This document shows, in pieces, positions 10,301 through 22,300 of a stretch of DNA of 64,000 nt; position 1 is the stretch's first letter; each line of letters opens with the position of its first letter. The notes beneath the pieces are model-generated. The model saw only the letters and a program-made list of their open reading frames with translations. It did no database searches and was not told where the DNA came from. The translations under genes and the position numbers were made by a program. Origin of the DNA: Icerya purchasi (Eukaryota; Arthropoda; Insecta; Hemiptera; Monophlebidae); the NCBI GenBank assembly GCA_039619475.1, contig CM077115.1:593365643-593429642 (forward strand). The letters are read 5' to 3'.

Positions 10301-13300
10301 CGTATCGTTTCGGCCTCAACGATTCGGCCCCGACACGTTTCGACCTAGAGCATTTCGGCCGCAACATGATTCGGCCTCGTTCTTTTTCCAAGTAGACCTA
10401 GTTTAGTGTTGGTGATTTTTTAATTCTTTTTTCTTCAGTTAATATTAAATTTAAGGCGTAAAATAATCATTGAATCAAAAAATCACCCGCGAAATTAGGA
10501 ATTAATTTGTTCAGAAAATAAATGAATAGTTTTAAATGCTTTTTTTCCGTTCATATATCGCTTAAAAAATTATTTCCTCTTATAAAGACACTTGAAATAC
10601 TGATTATATATTCATTTAGCGAGTTATTTAAATAAAAAATTTCGGAAAAAATTAGTCGACCACGGCAATAATTTCCCATTACGACAGATTTTTTGCTTTT
10701 AAAGGAAAACCATGTGCTTTATAATAAATTTTTACATACACCAAAAATGAAAAATAAATTAACTTCAATAATTATAAAAAACTACTAATAATCGATCTGA
10801 ATTCTGAATTTTATTGAAAAAATTTGTTTGTAGTCTGAACAAGTTATTCTCTCATATTCATGTTTATTTTTAACGGAAATCATTCATTTCAGCTTAACCG
10901 ACTGGCCCTGGGAGAGAAAATTATTTTAAAAAACTTTACAGTAAAAATCTTTGCTATTAAATAAGTATTATGTAAATTGAAATTGCGGTAATTCATACTT
11001 ATCAAATAGAGAATCCTTGACGGTTGGTACATTATGCTTAATTGCTTTACTTTATATGCGATAACAATTATCTTTTATTATTTTTTATAACGTGTCCTGG
11101 ACCGAATCGATAGAGATCCCCATTCAATAACAACCGAATTCACCTGATTTGTCTCTCTGCGATTTCTTCCTGTTCCGTCAATTACTCAAGAAACCGCTCC
11201 GAGAAACGCATTTCAACAGCCGAGAGGAGATAATTGAAAAATCGAAGAAGGCTCTGATGTCCATGCACAAAAACCTAATAAATGTTTTTTGAGGATCGGA
11301 TCAACCGCTAGCCTAAGCGCTTTGCGGGCAATGGAGAATACTTCGAAAGAGGCAAAATCAATTTTGATGAATAAACTTTAATTCTCTGAAACTTTTTGAT
11401 CAAGGCAGTGTATAAACACAACAATCTTATGAAGATTTAATTTACTATTTTTCTTTTCAAATATCGATTGTTCATGTCTGTGTTGTTGTGGAGGTATTTG
11501 TACCTACGTATGCGTTTTCAGAAGAGTACATGGAAAATATTTAATTTTATGGTGAGCGTTAATGGACATATAATCCGAGATTTGCAATAATTCAGAATTG
11601 GATAAAAAATAAATTCCGAGCTAAACCTTACCGTATCTGTCATTTATTAGTTCTAATTAATTTTTATTGCTTGCTGTTTCACACGCTGCCTACTGTAAAT
11701 CGTATTTTCTTAGGATTCCGTACACATATATAATGTACGCAGGGTCGGATTATCCATTAGGCAGTGTAGGCAACTGCCTTGGGGCCCCGCGCTCCGAGAA
11801 ATTTTGTTTTATGAAAATGTTTCTTCGAGTGAAAATTAAATTTGAAGATTTGTATGTAGCAAACCCTCAATGACAATATTATTGCCTTGCTTTTTTATAT
11901 TACATCGTCATATTTTTACTGGTTTTGAGACGGTTTAATTAGAATACTTTTGCAAAAACCATTAACAGGTGGGTTTTTAAGTATTACGAGTGAAAACTAT
12001 CCATGTTTTAGGTGCTTGCGTTCTAATCTTTTCTTTATGATGTGATAAAAGTTTCCTATTTTTTAACGTACTATGACGACTAGGAATTATAAGATCGCCA
12101 TTAAGTGAAATCAAAAGTATTTTTGTATACAGAAACGAAAGCAAATACTGTAATTTTAATGATTAGGTATTGCTTGTGTTCTGAACAGACTGGCCAGGAT
12201 CAAGAATCGGCTACTTTGGTAGATGCGGAGGAAAGTGATGCCGAGCCCGAAGTCCAATTACTACACCAAAATGTAGTCCATCTAGGAGTAGAATACCAGA
12301 ATGACATTGGCTTATGGCAAAATATTACCAACGAAATACAAGATTTTTGGTGTGCTGGAGACTTTAACGAATGAAAGGGAAAACAATTATATTTGTTTTC
12401 AGCGATTTGCGAGGAACTTATTGAAATATTATGAAATAAGGTTTTAAAATTCATTATTAATGAAATTGTTGAAGCCGGATATTTCTCAATAAGCGTCGAT
12501 TAGACACCAAACATATCTCAAACTGATCGGTTGATTGTAGTACTGAGATACGTTACATCAAATGGAGAAGTGGCAGATCGTTTTCTTACATTTATTCCTA
12601 CAGAAAGTCACAAAGGGGAAGAACTAGCCACCACAATTTAAAATTGTTTAAACCAATATAACATCGATATAAAAAAATTGAGAGGCTAGTCTTACGATAA
12701 TGCGTCAAATATGTCTGGTTGTTACAATATTCTACAGGCGCATATTAAGAAAATAAATCATCTTGCACACTACGCTCCATGTGCAGCGTACTCACTGAAT
12801 TTGGTCGGAGTGTGTGCTGCGGAGAGTTGCCTTGGAGCAATTTTATTCTTCGGATTAGTACAGGCACTATACAACTTTTTTTCGGCGTCAACTCATCGCT
12901 GGGAAATTATGCTCAAACATCTTGAAAAAGGTTATGAAAGTAAGCAATATTCGTCATTAGTTCTGAAAAGAGTATCCGACACAAGGTGGTGGTGTGCAAG
13001 GGCCGATGCAATTAAAGCTTTGTCAAAAGGTTACAACAGTTTCCAGAAAGCTTTGGAGTCTATTGCTGGCGATGAGACTCAGACATCACAAGTGATTCAC
13101 GAGGCCAGATGTCTATTAAAGGATTTGGAAAAAAAAAAGAAAATGCTGCAATGGCAGTATTCTGGGCTGCCATACTAGATCGAATCAATGGTGTTAGTAT
13201 ATCCCTATAAACAACAACTATTGAACTTCGAACGGCAGTCGATTTTTTAAATTAGCTTTTAGATTTTTTATTTTCACAGCGAGAATTATTTAACGATTAC

Positions 13301-16300
13301 GAGATGAAGGCAAATTAGAAAACTGATACCCAATACAGTGATGAAAATCAGCGTGTGCGAAGAAGGAAAATGCATTACGATGACGTTTCTGCAGAAGACG
13401 TTGTGCACAGAACAAAAGAGAAGTTAAACATTGAAACTTATTTGCCTTACTGGACATGCTGTGTACAGAATTGTCGTGGCGACTAGAAGATTAACGGGAA
13501 ATGAATTCTCTGTTTGGATTTCTAACAGATTTCTCGACTAAGTCCAACGATGAAATTAGAGAGGCTTGTACAAAGTTTAGGAAATATTATTCCAAGGACA
13601 CTGAGCTTAAGTTTATAGACGAGATGGTGCAGTTCAAGTACTTTATCTTACAATTAGAGGATACCGGAAAAGACAAAACTGTACCTGCCGAGGAATTGTA
13701 TAAACTGACTTTTGGTAATACGGCATAATCAACTTTCCCAAATGTAATGACAGCATTACAGATATATAGAAGTCTGATGATTACAAACGCTACGGCTGAA
13801 CGTAACTTATCGAAATTAAAACTAATCAAAAACAGTCTTTATTCGTCAATGTCTCAGAACCGTTTAAATTCATTAGCGATAATGGCGATTGAAAATGATA
13901 TATCGGAAAAGGTTCATTTCGAAGATGTTTTAAACGATTTTGTATCTACAAAAGTTAGAAGGGTTCATATTTAAACATATTTGTATTTTACTAGGGTGGT
14001 TCAAATATAAACCGGAATTTTGTCATAAAAATTCCGGTTTATACTTACAGTGCTCATATTTTTTACAATTTTTCGAGATAACCCCCCTCGCACGCTACGC
14101 ACTTTTTCCACCTCTCCGGCAATTTTTTTATTCCCTTTTCATAAAAATCTCGCGGCTTGTCACATAGCCATTTGCGCACGAACGATTCCACCTCATCGTT
14201 GCTGTCGAAACGTTGTCCACCAAGTGCTTCTTTCAACGGGCCAAACAAATAATAATCACAAGGCGACAAATCTGGACTGTAAGGAGGATGTTCAAGTGTT
14301 TCCCAGCCCAATTCGGCCAATGTCTCCATCGTGAGCCGAGCGGTATGTGGCCTGGCGTTGTCTTGAAGCAGTATCGCACTACGGATCGGAATTTCGCGCC
14401 TTTTTGTTCGATAGGCCGGTTTGACTGTGTTTTTTAGGAGGTTACTGTAATACTGCGCCGTCACAGTACGTTGTTCAGTTAGGAAATCGACTGCGATCAC
14501 TCCCTTCATGTCCCAAAACACGGTACACAACACCTTCCCAGCTAACTGTGTAACCTTCGCTTTGACTGGCGCTCCCTCTTTTTTCTTCCGCCACTCCATA
14601 GACGAGCGTTTACTCTCCGGCGTATAGTAGTGTACCCAAGTTTCGTCCGTGGTGAATATTCGCCGCAATAAATTTTCTCCTTCCTCTTCATACCGCTGCA
14701 GGAGACGCGTACAAACTTCCCAACGAGTGAATTTCTGTTCAAAATTCAGAAGTCTTGGCACCCATCTGGCTGCAATTTTGCGATAACCTAGCCGATCATG
14801 AATTATTGTCTCAATACTACCTATGCTGATGCCCAATTCGTCGGTCATATCGCGTACACGGACGCGTCGGTCAGCCAAAATGAGTTGTTCGATGGCTTTG
14901 ACGTGTTCATCTGTAATGCTGGTTTTTGGGCGCCGCGCATGTGGTATGTTTGACACCACTTCACGTCCTTTTCGAAACGCGGAACACCACTCGTACACTT
15001 GAGTTTTGCAGAGACACTCATTCGGTAAATTTCCACGGATTTTACGTCGTCTTTGACTAAAAAACTGCGCAACAGACACTGGTACTTCTTTTTCACTTAT
15101 GGCTCTAACTACACTAAAAAGTGAGGTTACGCGGTTCTAATTGCTCTACACGCTTCGTAACAAACCGGTCTAACTGCCAGTGCAACCACTTTTCCCACAA
15201 TAAATTTTTCGCGTTTATTTAAAAATTCCGGTTTATATTTGAACCACCCTAATACTTTACAAAACGATTTAATAAAAAAATATTTGTACGCATATTTCCC
15301 TTTTATTTGTTTAAATTTTTAACTTCCCGCTAAGAAAATTGAAAATTTTCAAGAATTCGTAAAGTTATTGTTTTCACCCTAATTGTCAAAAATTGTGTTT
15401 TCATTAAATCTCCATGTTTTGAGGTCCTAAATAGCTATTCTAACTATTTTTACGATGGTGTCCTAATGTGTATGTGTGTATGTAAACCTTTTATAACTTT
15501 TGAATGGTTTGACCAATGAAAAATAGATTTGCGGTATTCGAAAGGGTTCCACTAAACTTAGATTTTCGGGAAATTTGAACCGATTCAGCTAGGTAGATTT
15601 TGAGAAATCTCAAAAATAAAATTGTCAAAAAAAGTTTTTTTGAAATAACTTTTAGACTCTTATGCCGATTAATTGCAAAAACTAATCAGCCCTATTCCCA
15701 AAAAAATGCGTCGAATGCCGTAAACCGCGTCACAATCGGTTGATTCCTTCGAGAGATATCGTTGACGAAAATTTTTCAAAAAACTGTTTTTTTTTAAATA
15801 ACTTTTAAATTTCTCGTCGGATCGTTTCTTTTTGTAATAAATCATCCTTTTGTGCTTAAGAAACTGCGTCGAATGCCATCGACTTCATGCCAAACGGTTG
15901 ATTCGTTTAAGAGATATCGCAGTTCAAAATTTTCAAAATTTGTGCTTGAAAACTGCGTCGAATACTACAAATCACATTTCGATCGGTTGATTTGTTCAAG
16001 AGATGTGGAAATTCAAAATTTTTAAAAAAGTGTGTTATCAAATAGTATTCAGATTTTTGAGCTCAAAGAGCTCAAATACGTAAAGGGTAAGAGGGCCCTG
16101 AGACGTGCATTGCCTAGGGACCCTGACGTAGTTAATCTGGCCCTGAATGTACGGAATCCTAATAAGACGGTTCAGAAACGACAAAAATACTAAATAAAAA
16201 TCAATAACTCACGATCGGATTGACTTATAAACTTCAAAATTGGATCATAAATTCTAATTTAAATTCTCTTCAAAATCATATCTACAACTTCAAGCTAATT

Positions 16301-19300
16301 CCCAACTCAGTAGAAGTGTGCCGAAATCGTAAATCGATATGATCCCTAAACCGGGGAAGCCAAACCATCTTCTTGCCTCCTACAAACCAATAATCTTACT
16401 TACAACTCTCTCCAAAATATTCGAAAGAATAATGTTATCCAGGATGATGGAAATTATAGGAACAAGAGCGGTTCCTGACCATCAGTTCGGCTTCCGAGGA
16501 CAACATGGCACTATTGAACAACTCCATTGGATTGTTCAACATATCCTATCAGCTCTTGAAAACAAGCAATACTGTGCAGATATACTTCTTGGCGTCCAAC
16601 AGGCATTCGATAGCGTATGGACAGTCGGACATAAACTCAAGATGAGTACTTCGCCAGCACTTACTCATCTACTCCAATTATACCTGTATAATCGAACATT
16701 TCATGTACAGGTACGTGATACTCGATCATCTATTCGGGCTATCAGAGCTAGAGTTCCACAGGGCAGCGTGCTTGGCCCAATACTTTACACCTTGTCCACT
16801 GCTGATGTACTACTGCCAACTGATGAGAGTGGCTTAATCGCAACGTATGCGGACGATACGGCCTTCCTTGTTAACTCAACCTGCCCAGTAGAGGCTGTAG
16901 GCAAAGCACAAGACTATCTTAATCGATTCGTCCTATGGGCCAAAAGGTGGAATACACCAGCAAATCCGGAAAAATCTTTTTTATGTTCATTTACACTGAC
17001 AAGAGGTACGTGCGCAGATATCAACTACGACGATACAGTCATTCCTCAAGTGGGTCAAGTTCGTTACTTCGGCATGTACTTGGACAAACGACTTAATTGG
17101 CAACAACATATTAAAATTATCTTACGCAATTGTCGTTACAAAATGAAGAAACTGGATTGGCTGTTTCGCCCAAAAAATAAACTCCGACTTGAAAGCAAAC
17201 TGCTAATATGCAAAAAGTCGTCGTGCCTTTTTGGAGATATGGTATCCAACTACGGGACACGACAGCCAATTTTAACCTTAAGAAAATTCGGGCGTTTCAT
17301 AACAAATCTCTCCGATGTTTATGCGATGCACCATGGTTCGTGCGCAACAGCATCATCTAAAACGATCTACAAACACCCATAGTGATTGAAGAAATAAACT
17401 TCCGTAGTAGTCGATATTATGATCGTTTGCTTGGACACATCAACCTTCTTGCTGTCTCTTTGACAAAATAACACTATACAACGACGGCTAAAACGTCTTC
17501 ACCCCGACGACCTGCTTCGGAGAACTACTTAAAATTAATGCGTACTATATACATACGTTCCCGGACATTTTCCCGAATGGACGATTTCACGAATTTTATT
17601 TTCCCGATTTTTCCCCCGAATGTAAAATTTCCCGATTCAATTCATTACCGAGAAATTTTTATTGAAATTATTTATAAAACAATACTAAAGTTCGTGAATA
17701 CGTTACTTCGTCATTTTTGCCTTCATACGTTTCATTGTACTGAGTCACCATACCTCCTATACGAGCATGGAGTTCCAACCATTTGTGTTTCGGGCTTCCT
17801 ACCGAGGCTGAGTTCGGCGACAGTGACTTCCGCATCCGCTTGTTCTTTTTGTAGTTCTGTCAGAGCGGAGTACAGGTCGGGGTGTTGTTTGCCTACTACT
17901 AGACGAAAGCGGTTATGCCAACCTTCACTTACGCCAAGGATAGTGAACACCTGCGTGAAGATGGTGGGACTAACCTTAAATGTCCAATCGAGGAACCACG
18001 TGGAACTCTCACACAGCAATTCGATATTCCGCCGCGTCGCAAAGGCAAGTTCTCTCCGCTTCTTCGTCGTTGTCCGCCTCCTCATCCTCAAAGTGTTCTG
18101 CTCGCGAGTCGTACATCAGAAATGTTTGTCCTTGAAGCGTTCGCTGATATTTATCCGGTAGCACATGTAATTCGTTCAATGACTTTGGATTCGGAAGTAA
18201 ATTCCGGCGGCGTACTCTCCTCATTATCTTCGAAAGCGCTTCTCGTCGGGGAAGCTGGCTGAGAACTTCGGCCGGCACAGCAGTCAATTCCGTACGAAGC
18301 ATCATGGCTGGTGTCTGTTCCGGATGAGCCGTGGTCTTTCGCTTGAGTGAATTGGTCACGGTCTCCGCCCGGCATTGTTCTAAGTTCGGCGGATGTTCGT
18401 GCGGTGATTCCGCAGGTCCTCTAATAAGGACAGAGTCTTCTCCGGGCGGAGGACCATTGGTAACACAGCGTGCCGTACATTCCTTTCCTCGTAGCTTCTG
18501 GCAGTCCCAGTATATTCGTTCGTTCTGCTTTCTTGAGCGGCCATACACGTACCCTTACACACACAACTTAGTTCCCACTAAAGTAGCCATTTCAACGTTT
18601 GAAATACTTATGATGATCACTATCGGTATGAACGACGACCGACATCACTTTCATTGACGTTTCATAGAAATGATGAAAATAAGAAAGCAAAAATTTTGTA
18701 TGTTCTTGGGGAATCTTTCATTTCGGGAAAAGTCGTTCAGGAGAAATTGTATTCGGGAAAATGTCCGTTCTACAATTTGGTTTAGGGAATTTACATTCGG
18801 AAATTCATATTCGGGGAAATGTCCAGGAATCTATACATATCGTATGTAACTTTGGGCTCATAGCCTCAACGTCATTATCTATAATCATAAGAATAATTTA
18901 TAGTATGTAATACTGATTATTATTTTTAAAAATGTTGTAATTTCAGAAAAAAAATATACTTAAGCAGAAATTCATAATCAAAAATATCGCCTTGATTTTC
19001 TTTCCGCAAATGTTTCATATAAAATATAACTATTCACCATAGACAGTTCCAATTAATGATTTAAAAAAAATAAATAAAATAAATATAAAAAAAATAACGC
19101 CATTATATTCTTACCTTGACCCTGAAATCTCTTGTAAATTTATACAAATTATTTCCACATGAATGTACTCCGCGTTTTAGTAATATTTCACAAGCTGACC
19201 GAGATAATTTGTCTTTATGTCCGGCAAATAAAATGTCTAACATTTCTTCGTAAGTCCCAGTGGTTTCCTTGTTCGCTGGATTATCAGACCGAAGTGTTCT

Positions 19301-22300
19301 AAAAATGTTATATAATGTCATGAGCCTACCATTGAGTAATGTAAATAAAAATTCTGATTTTGTGTTTGGAATTCAGGTTTTACTATGCAATGGGAAATGA
19401 AAAACATGAATTAAATTTTATATCTTTATCTTATTTCTTATAAATCAACACGAAGGACCATATAACGTACATACGATTGAAATGCATCCGCTCTCTAGGA
19501 ATTCTCAAGTTGCTCAACCATTCTGATGTAGAAGAACACTGTTACATTTATATTGATCCCTCATCTGAACAAAATTGGACTATGGCGCTCAACTTTATAA
19601 TTCAGCAAGCCGCACAACCTTAGGAAAACTAGATTACATTCATCACCAAGGCATTAGATTAGTGACAGGAGCATTTAGAACCACACTTACGACAAGCCTC
19701 TGTGTAGAAGCCAACGAATCCCCTCTCAAATATCGAAGAATGATCCAAACCGCAAATCTCCTAAACACCGCAGCAGCTATACCAGATTTACCAACAAGAA
19801 ATCTTCTATTTAACAACTATGGTTGAGGAATAAGTTCGTAGTGTTTTTTTCAAAGAGTTTCATTTAAACAAAAAACAATAATTATAACAATAAATTAATC
19901 AATTATGTATTCGCCGTTGTTGTTTACGATCTCCTCTTGGTGATGGCATTCCGCCAAAAATCGCCCGGTCTGGTGTCGAAGAAGTTGTTGAGCCAGTTTT
20001 TAAGGTCCTTTTCGTTGTTGAAGGTAACGCCCCTCATATGGTTCGCAGGAAGCGGAAAAGATGGTAGTCGGTCGGTGCAAGGTCCGGATAGAACGGTAGA
20101 TACTGAAGAATCTCCCATTCGAGCTCTTGCAATGCGGCTTTGACGACTTGTTCAACATACGGCCTGGTATTGTCGTGGAGCAGGATGACTTGGCCTTGTC
20201 GATCAGGTCTTTTCAGTCGAATAGCCTCGTTTACGCGGTGTAGTTGGGCAATGTAGAGCTCCTTGTTGACCGTGGCGTTCCTATCGAACATTTCCCAGTG
20301 CACCATGCCGTCTCAGTCCCACCAAACGCAGACCATGGCCTTGTTTGGGTGGAGATCCTGCTTGACTCTCGGCTTTGGCGTATTTTCTGGAGCCACCCAC
20401 TCCTTTTTTTGCTTCATATTGACGTATAAGCACCATTTCTCATCTCCCGTGACGATTCGGTACAAAAAACGTTGTTTATGGCCGCGTGTTGCTCAATGCT
20501 GGGCGAGATGTCGAGCAGCAATTTGAAGATGATTTTCTTTATTGTTTTCCATAAGTTCGCGAGGCACACAGACTCCCAATTTTTCAGCAAATCCCATCAA
20601 GTGGAGATCATTGAGAATCGTCGTTTGATCGCAGTTCATTTTGTCGGCTAATTCACGACTTGTTTGGCGGCCGTCCTCTTTCAAAAATACCTTGAGACGC
20701 TCTTCATCGAATTCCGAAGGTCTTCCGCTACGAGGCGTTTCATCAAGGTCAAAGTCGTCATTTTTGAACTTCGCAAACCATTTCCGTGCTGTAGACTCGC
20801 CTATGACACCTTTTCCGTGCACCTCGCAAATGTCCCGGGCTGCTTCGGCTGCTTTTTGACCCCGATGAAATGAGAAGAAGAGCAGGTGCCTAAAATGCTG
20901 ATTTTTGCCTCCTGGGAATTCCATTTCTAAGCCTGAAAAATGGTGAAAAATTAAATTGTTCAAAAAAAACCAAAAACACAGTTTTATAGAGAAGAAAAAG
21001 AACTTTCTAATAAATGTAAACAGTTTGCCAAACAAAAAACAAATCGTTTAAATAAAACTCTTCGAAAAAAACGCTACGAACATATTCCTCAACCTTATAT
21101 CGAAATAAATACAAGTCAACCCAAAAGGAAGATCAATATATTGCGTTCAAATTGGAGGAAAATATCCGAATTTCCTATACCCCGAAAACATATCGCTCGG
21201 GTCCCCAGATCCCCGTACGTCCCGCATCATGGTCAATACCGTCAATCCAAATCATCGACGAGGTGTGGAAGTTATCAAACAACTCCGCAAGTACCGCAGA
21301 CATGCAGTCAAGATTAAATAGTATTTTAGGACGATATCCAAACAGAGTACACTGTTACACCGATGGATCAAAAACAGCAATGGCGACCGAAGCGGCTTTC
21401 TTCATTCCTAATGCAATAAGCAAAGCTGAAAAACTACCGTCATAGAGCTCAACTAAAACTGCTAAACTATACGCAATATACCTTGCATTGCAAGAAATAT
21501 CGCGAACACATACAGAGCACCAGTTGATAATACTAACTGACTCGGCTAGCGCCCTTGCAAATATCCAACTGATACATAACACCAACCCTATAGTGCACAG
21601 AATCCAAGAAATAATAACAGAATTACTTTTCAATGGACTGGATATTCTATTCGTATGGATCCAAAGTCATAAAGGAATAAAGGGAAACGAAATCGCAGAT
21701 AAATTAGCAGAGAGATCGAATTCGCTGTTCCTGGATACTAATACCGAAACCACAATAACCACAGATGATCTAAAGATCGCATATAAAGAGAAAATTATAA
21801 GATTGTGGAATGCGGAATGGAGATCGACCTCATCCACAAACCATCTCAGAGACATAAAAGAAAAGATCGAATAATGGGAGTCATCTGATCGAAAATCGCG
21901 AAAAAAAAGAAATAATTTTAACTAGATTAAGGTTCGGCCACACCAATGTAAACCATTCATACCTTTTAATAACACACCGCCTCCATCCTGTCCCTTTTGT
22001 AACACTCCTCAGGTTACTCTCCGGCATATCCTAACAAGTTGCAATAATTTATCCGAATCCCGCCAAAAATTTAATCTATCCTCAAACCTATCTCATTTAC
22101 TACATAATATTTAGTCCATATATAAATTAACAACATAAGCGCGGCTTGATAACCTCATAGTTGTGTTAAAGTCGCATATAAAAAAAAACAAAAAAAAACA
22201 CACACAGCATAGTATTTCGTATATATATTTCTCGAGCAATGTTCGAACCGGGTAAAGTAACGTAGTTGAGTTCGAACGGTTGGGAAGTTGGAATCTAATT

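Larger units (their letters stand above)
8682..11410 (+). mobile_element. Degraded mariner element with internal insertions
   Basis: The left end after TA is CCGCCTTGATCGAAAAGTTTC. The right end GAAACTTTTTGATCAAGGCAGTG is its inverted partner and is followed by TA. The transposase relic is in three plus-strand pieces. The N-terminal piece is at about 8860-9120 (WHERFRNG...LTEDDERSG.P...KTEENIDEIKEM). A central piece is at about 10060-10280 (FGDEAWMYKYATRLRHRASEW). The C-terminal piece is at about 11110-11330 (SPDLSLCDFFLF, the third catalytic aspartate). At roughly 2.7 kb it is twice the normal mariner length because of inserts between 9150 and 10010. It is dead. Confidence 0.78.
11740..16145 (+). 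mobile_element. hAT transposon with 8-bp TSD, carrying a nested mariner
   Basis: The ends are CAGGGTCGGATTA and AATCTGGCCCTG, an imperfect terminal inverted repeat. They are flanked by perfect 8-bp direct repeats AATGTACG at 11732-11739 and 16146-16153. The element holds a broken hAT transposase (about 12180-13974) and a mariner (13994-15249). Without the mariner it would be about 3.15 kb. Its right third (15400-16080) has diverged internal repeats around GAGATATCG and CTGCGTCGAAT. It is in SERHL intron 5. Confidence 0.93.
19451..22199 (+). pseudogene. Non-LTR retrotransposon tail with RNase H (5'-truncated)
   Basis: The coding relic starts with the RT C-terminal region (RCIRSLGIL.., DYGAQLYNSASRTTLGKLDY, HHQGIRLVTGAFRT). 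A mariner (19820-21095) interrupts it. It continues with an RNase H domain: CYTDGSK (about 21355), ITEL/LTDSASALANIQ (about 21535), and WIQSHKGIKGNEIADKLAERS (about 21655). The expected Glu region is disturbed by a stop near 21444. A cysteine cluster (CPFCNTP...RHILTSC) follows. The 3' end is an A-rich tail at about 22182-22199. It is inserted in the LTR-like repeat. Confidence 0.85.
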
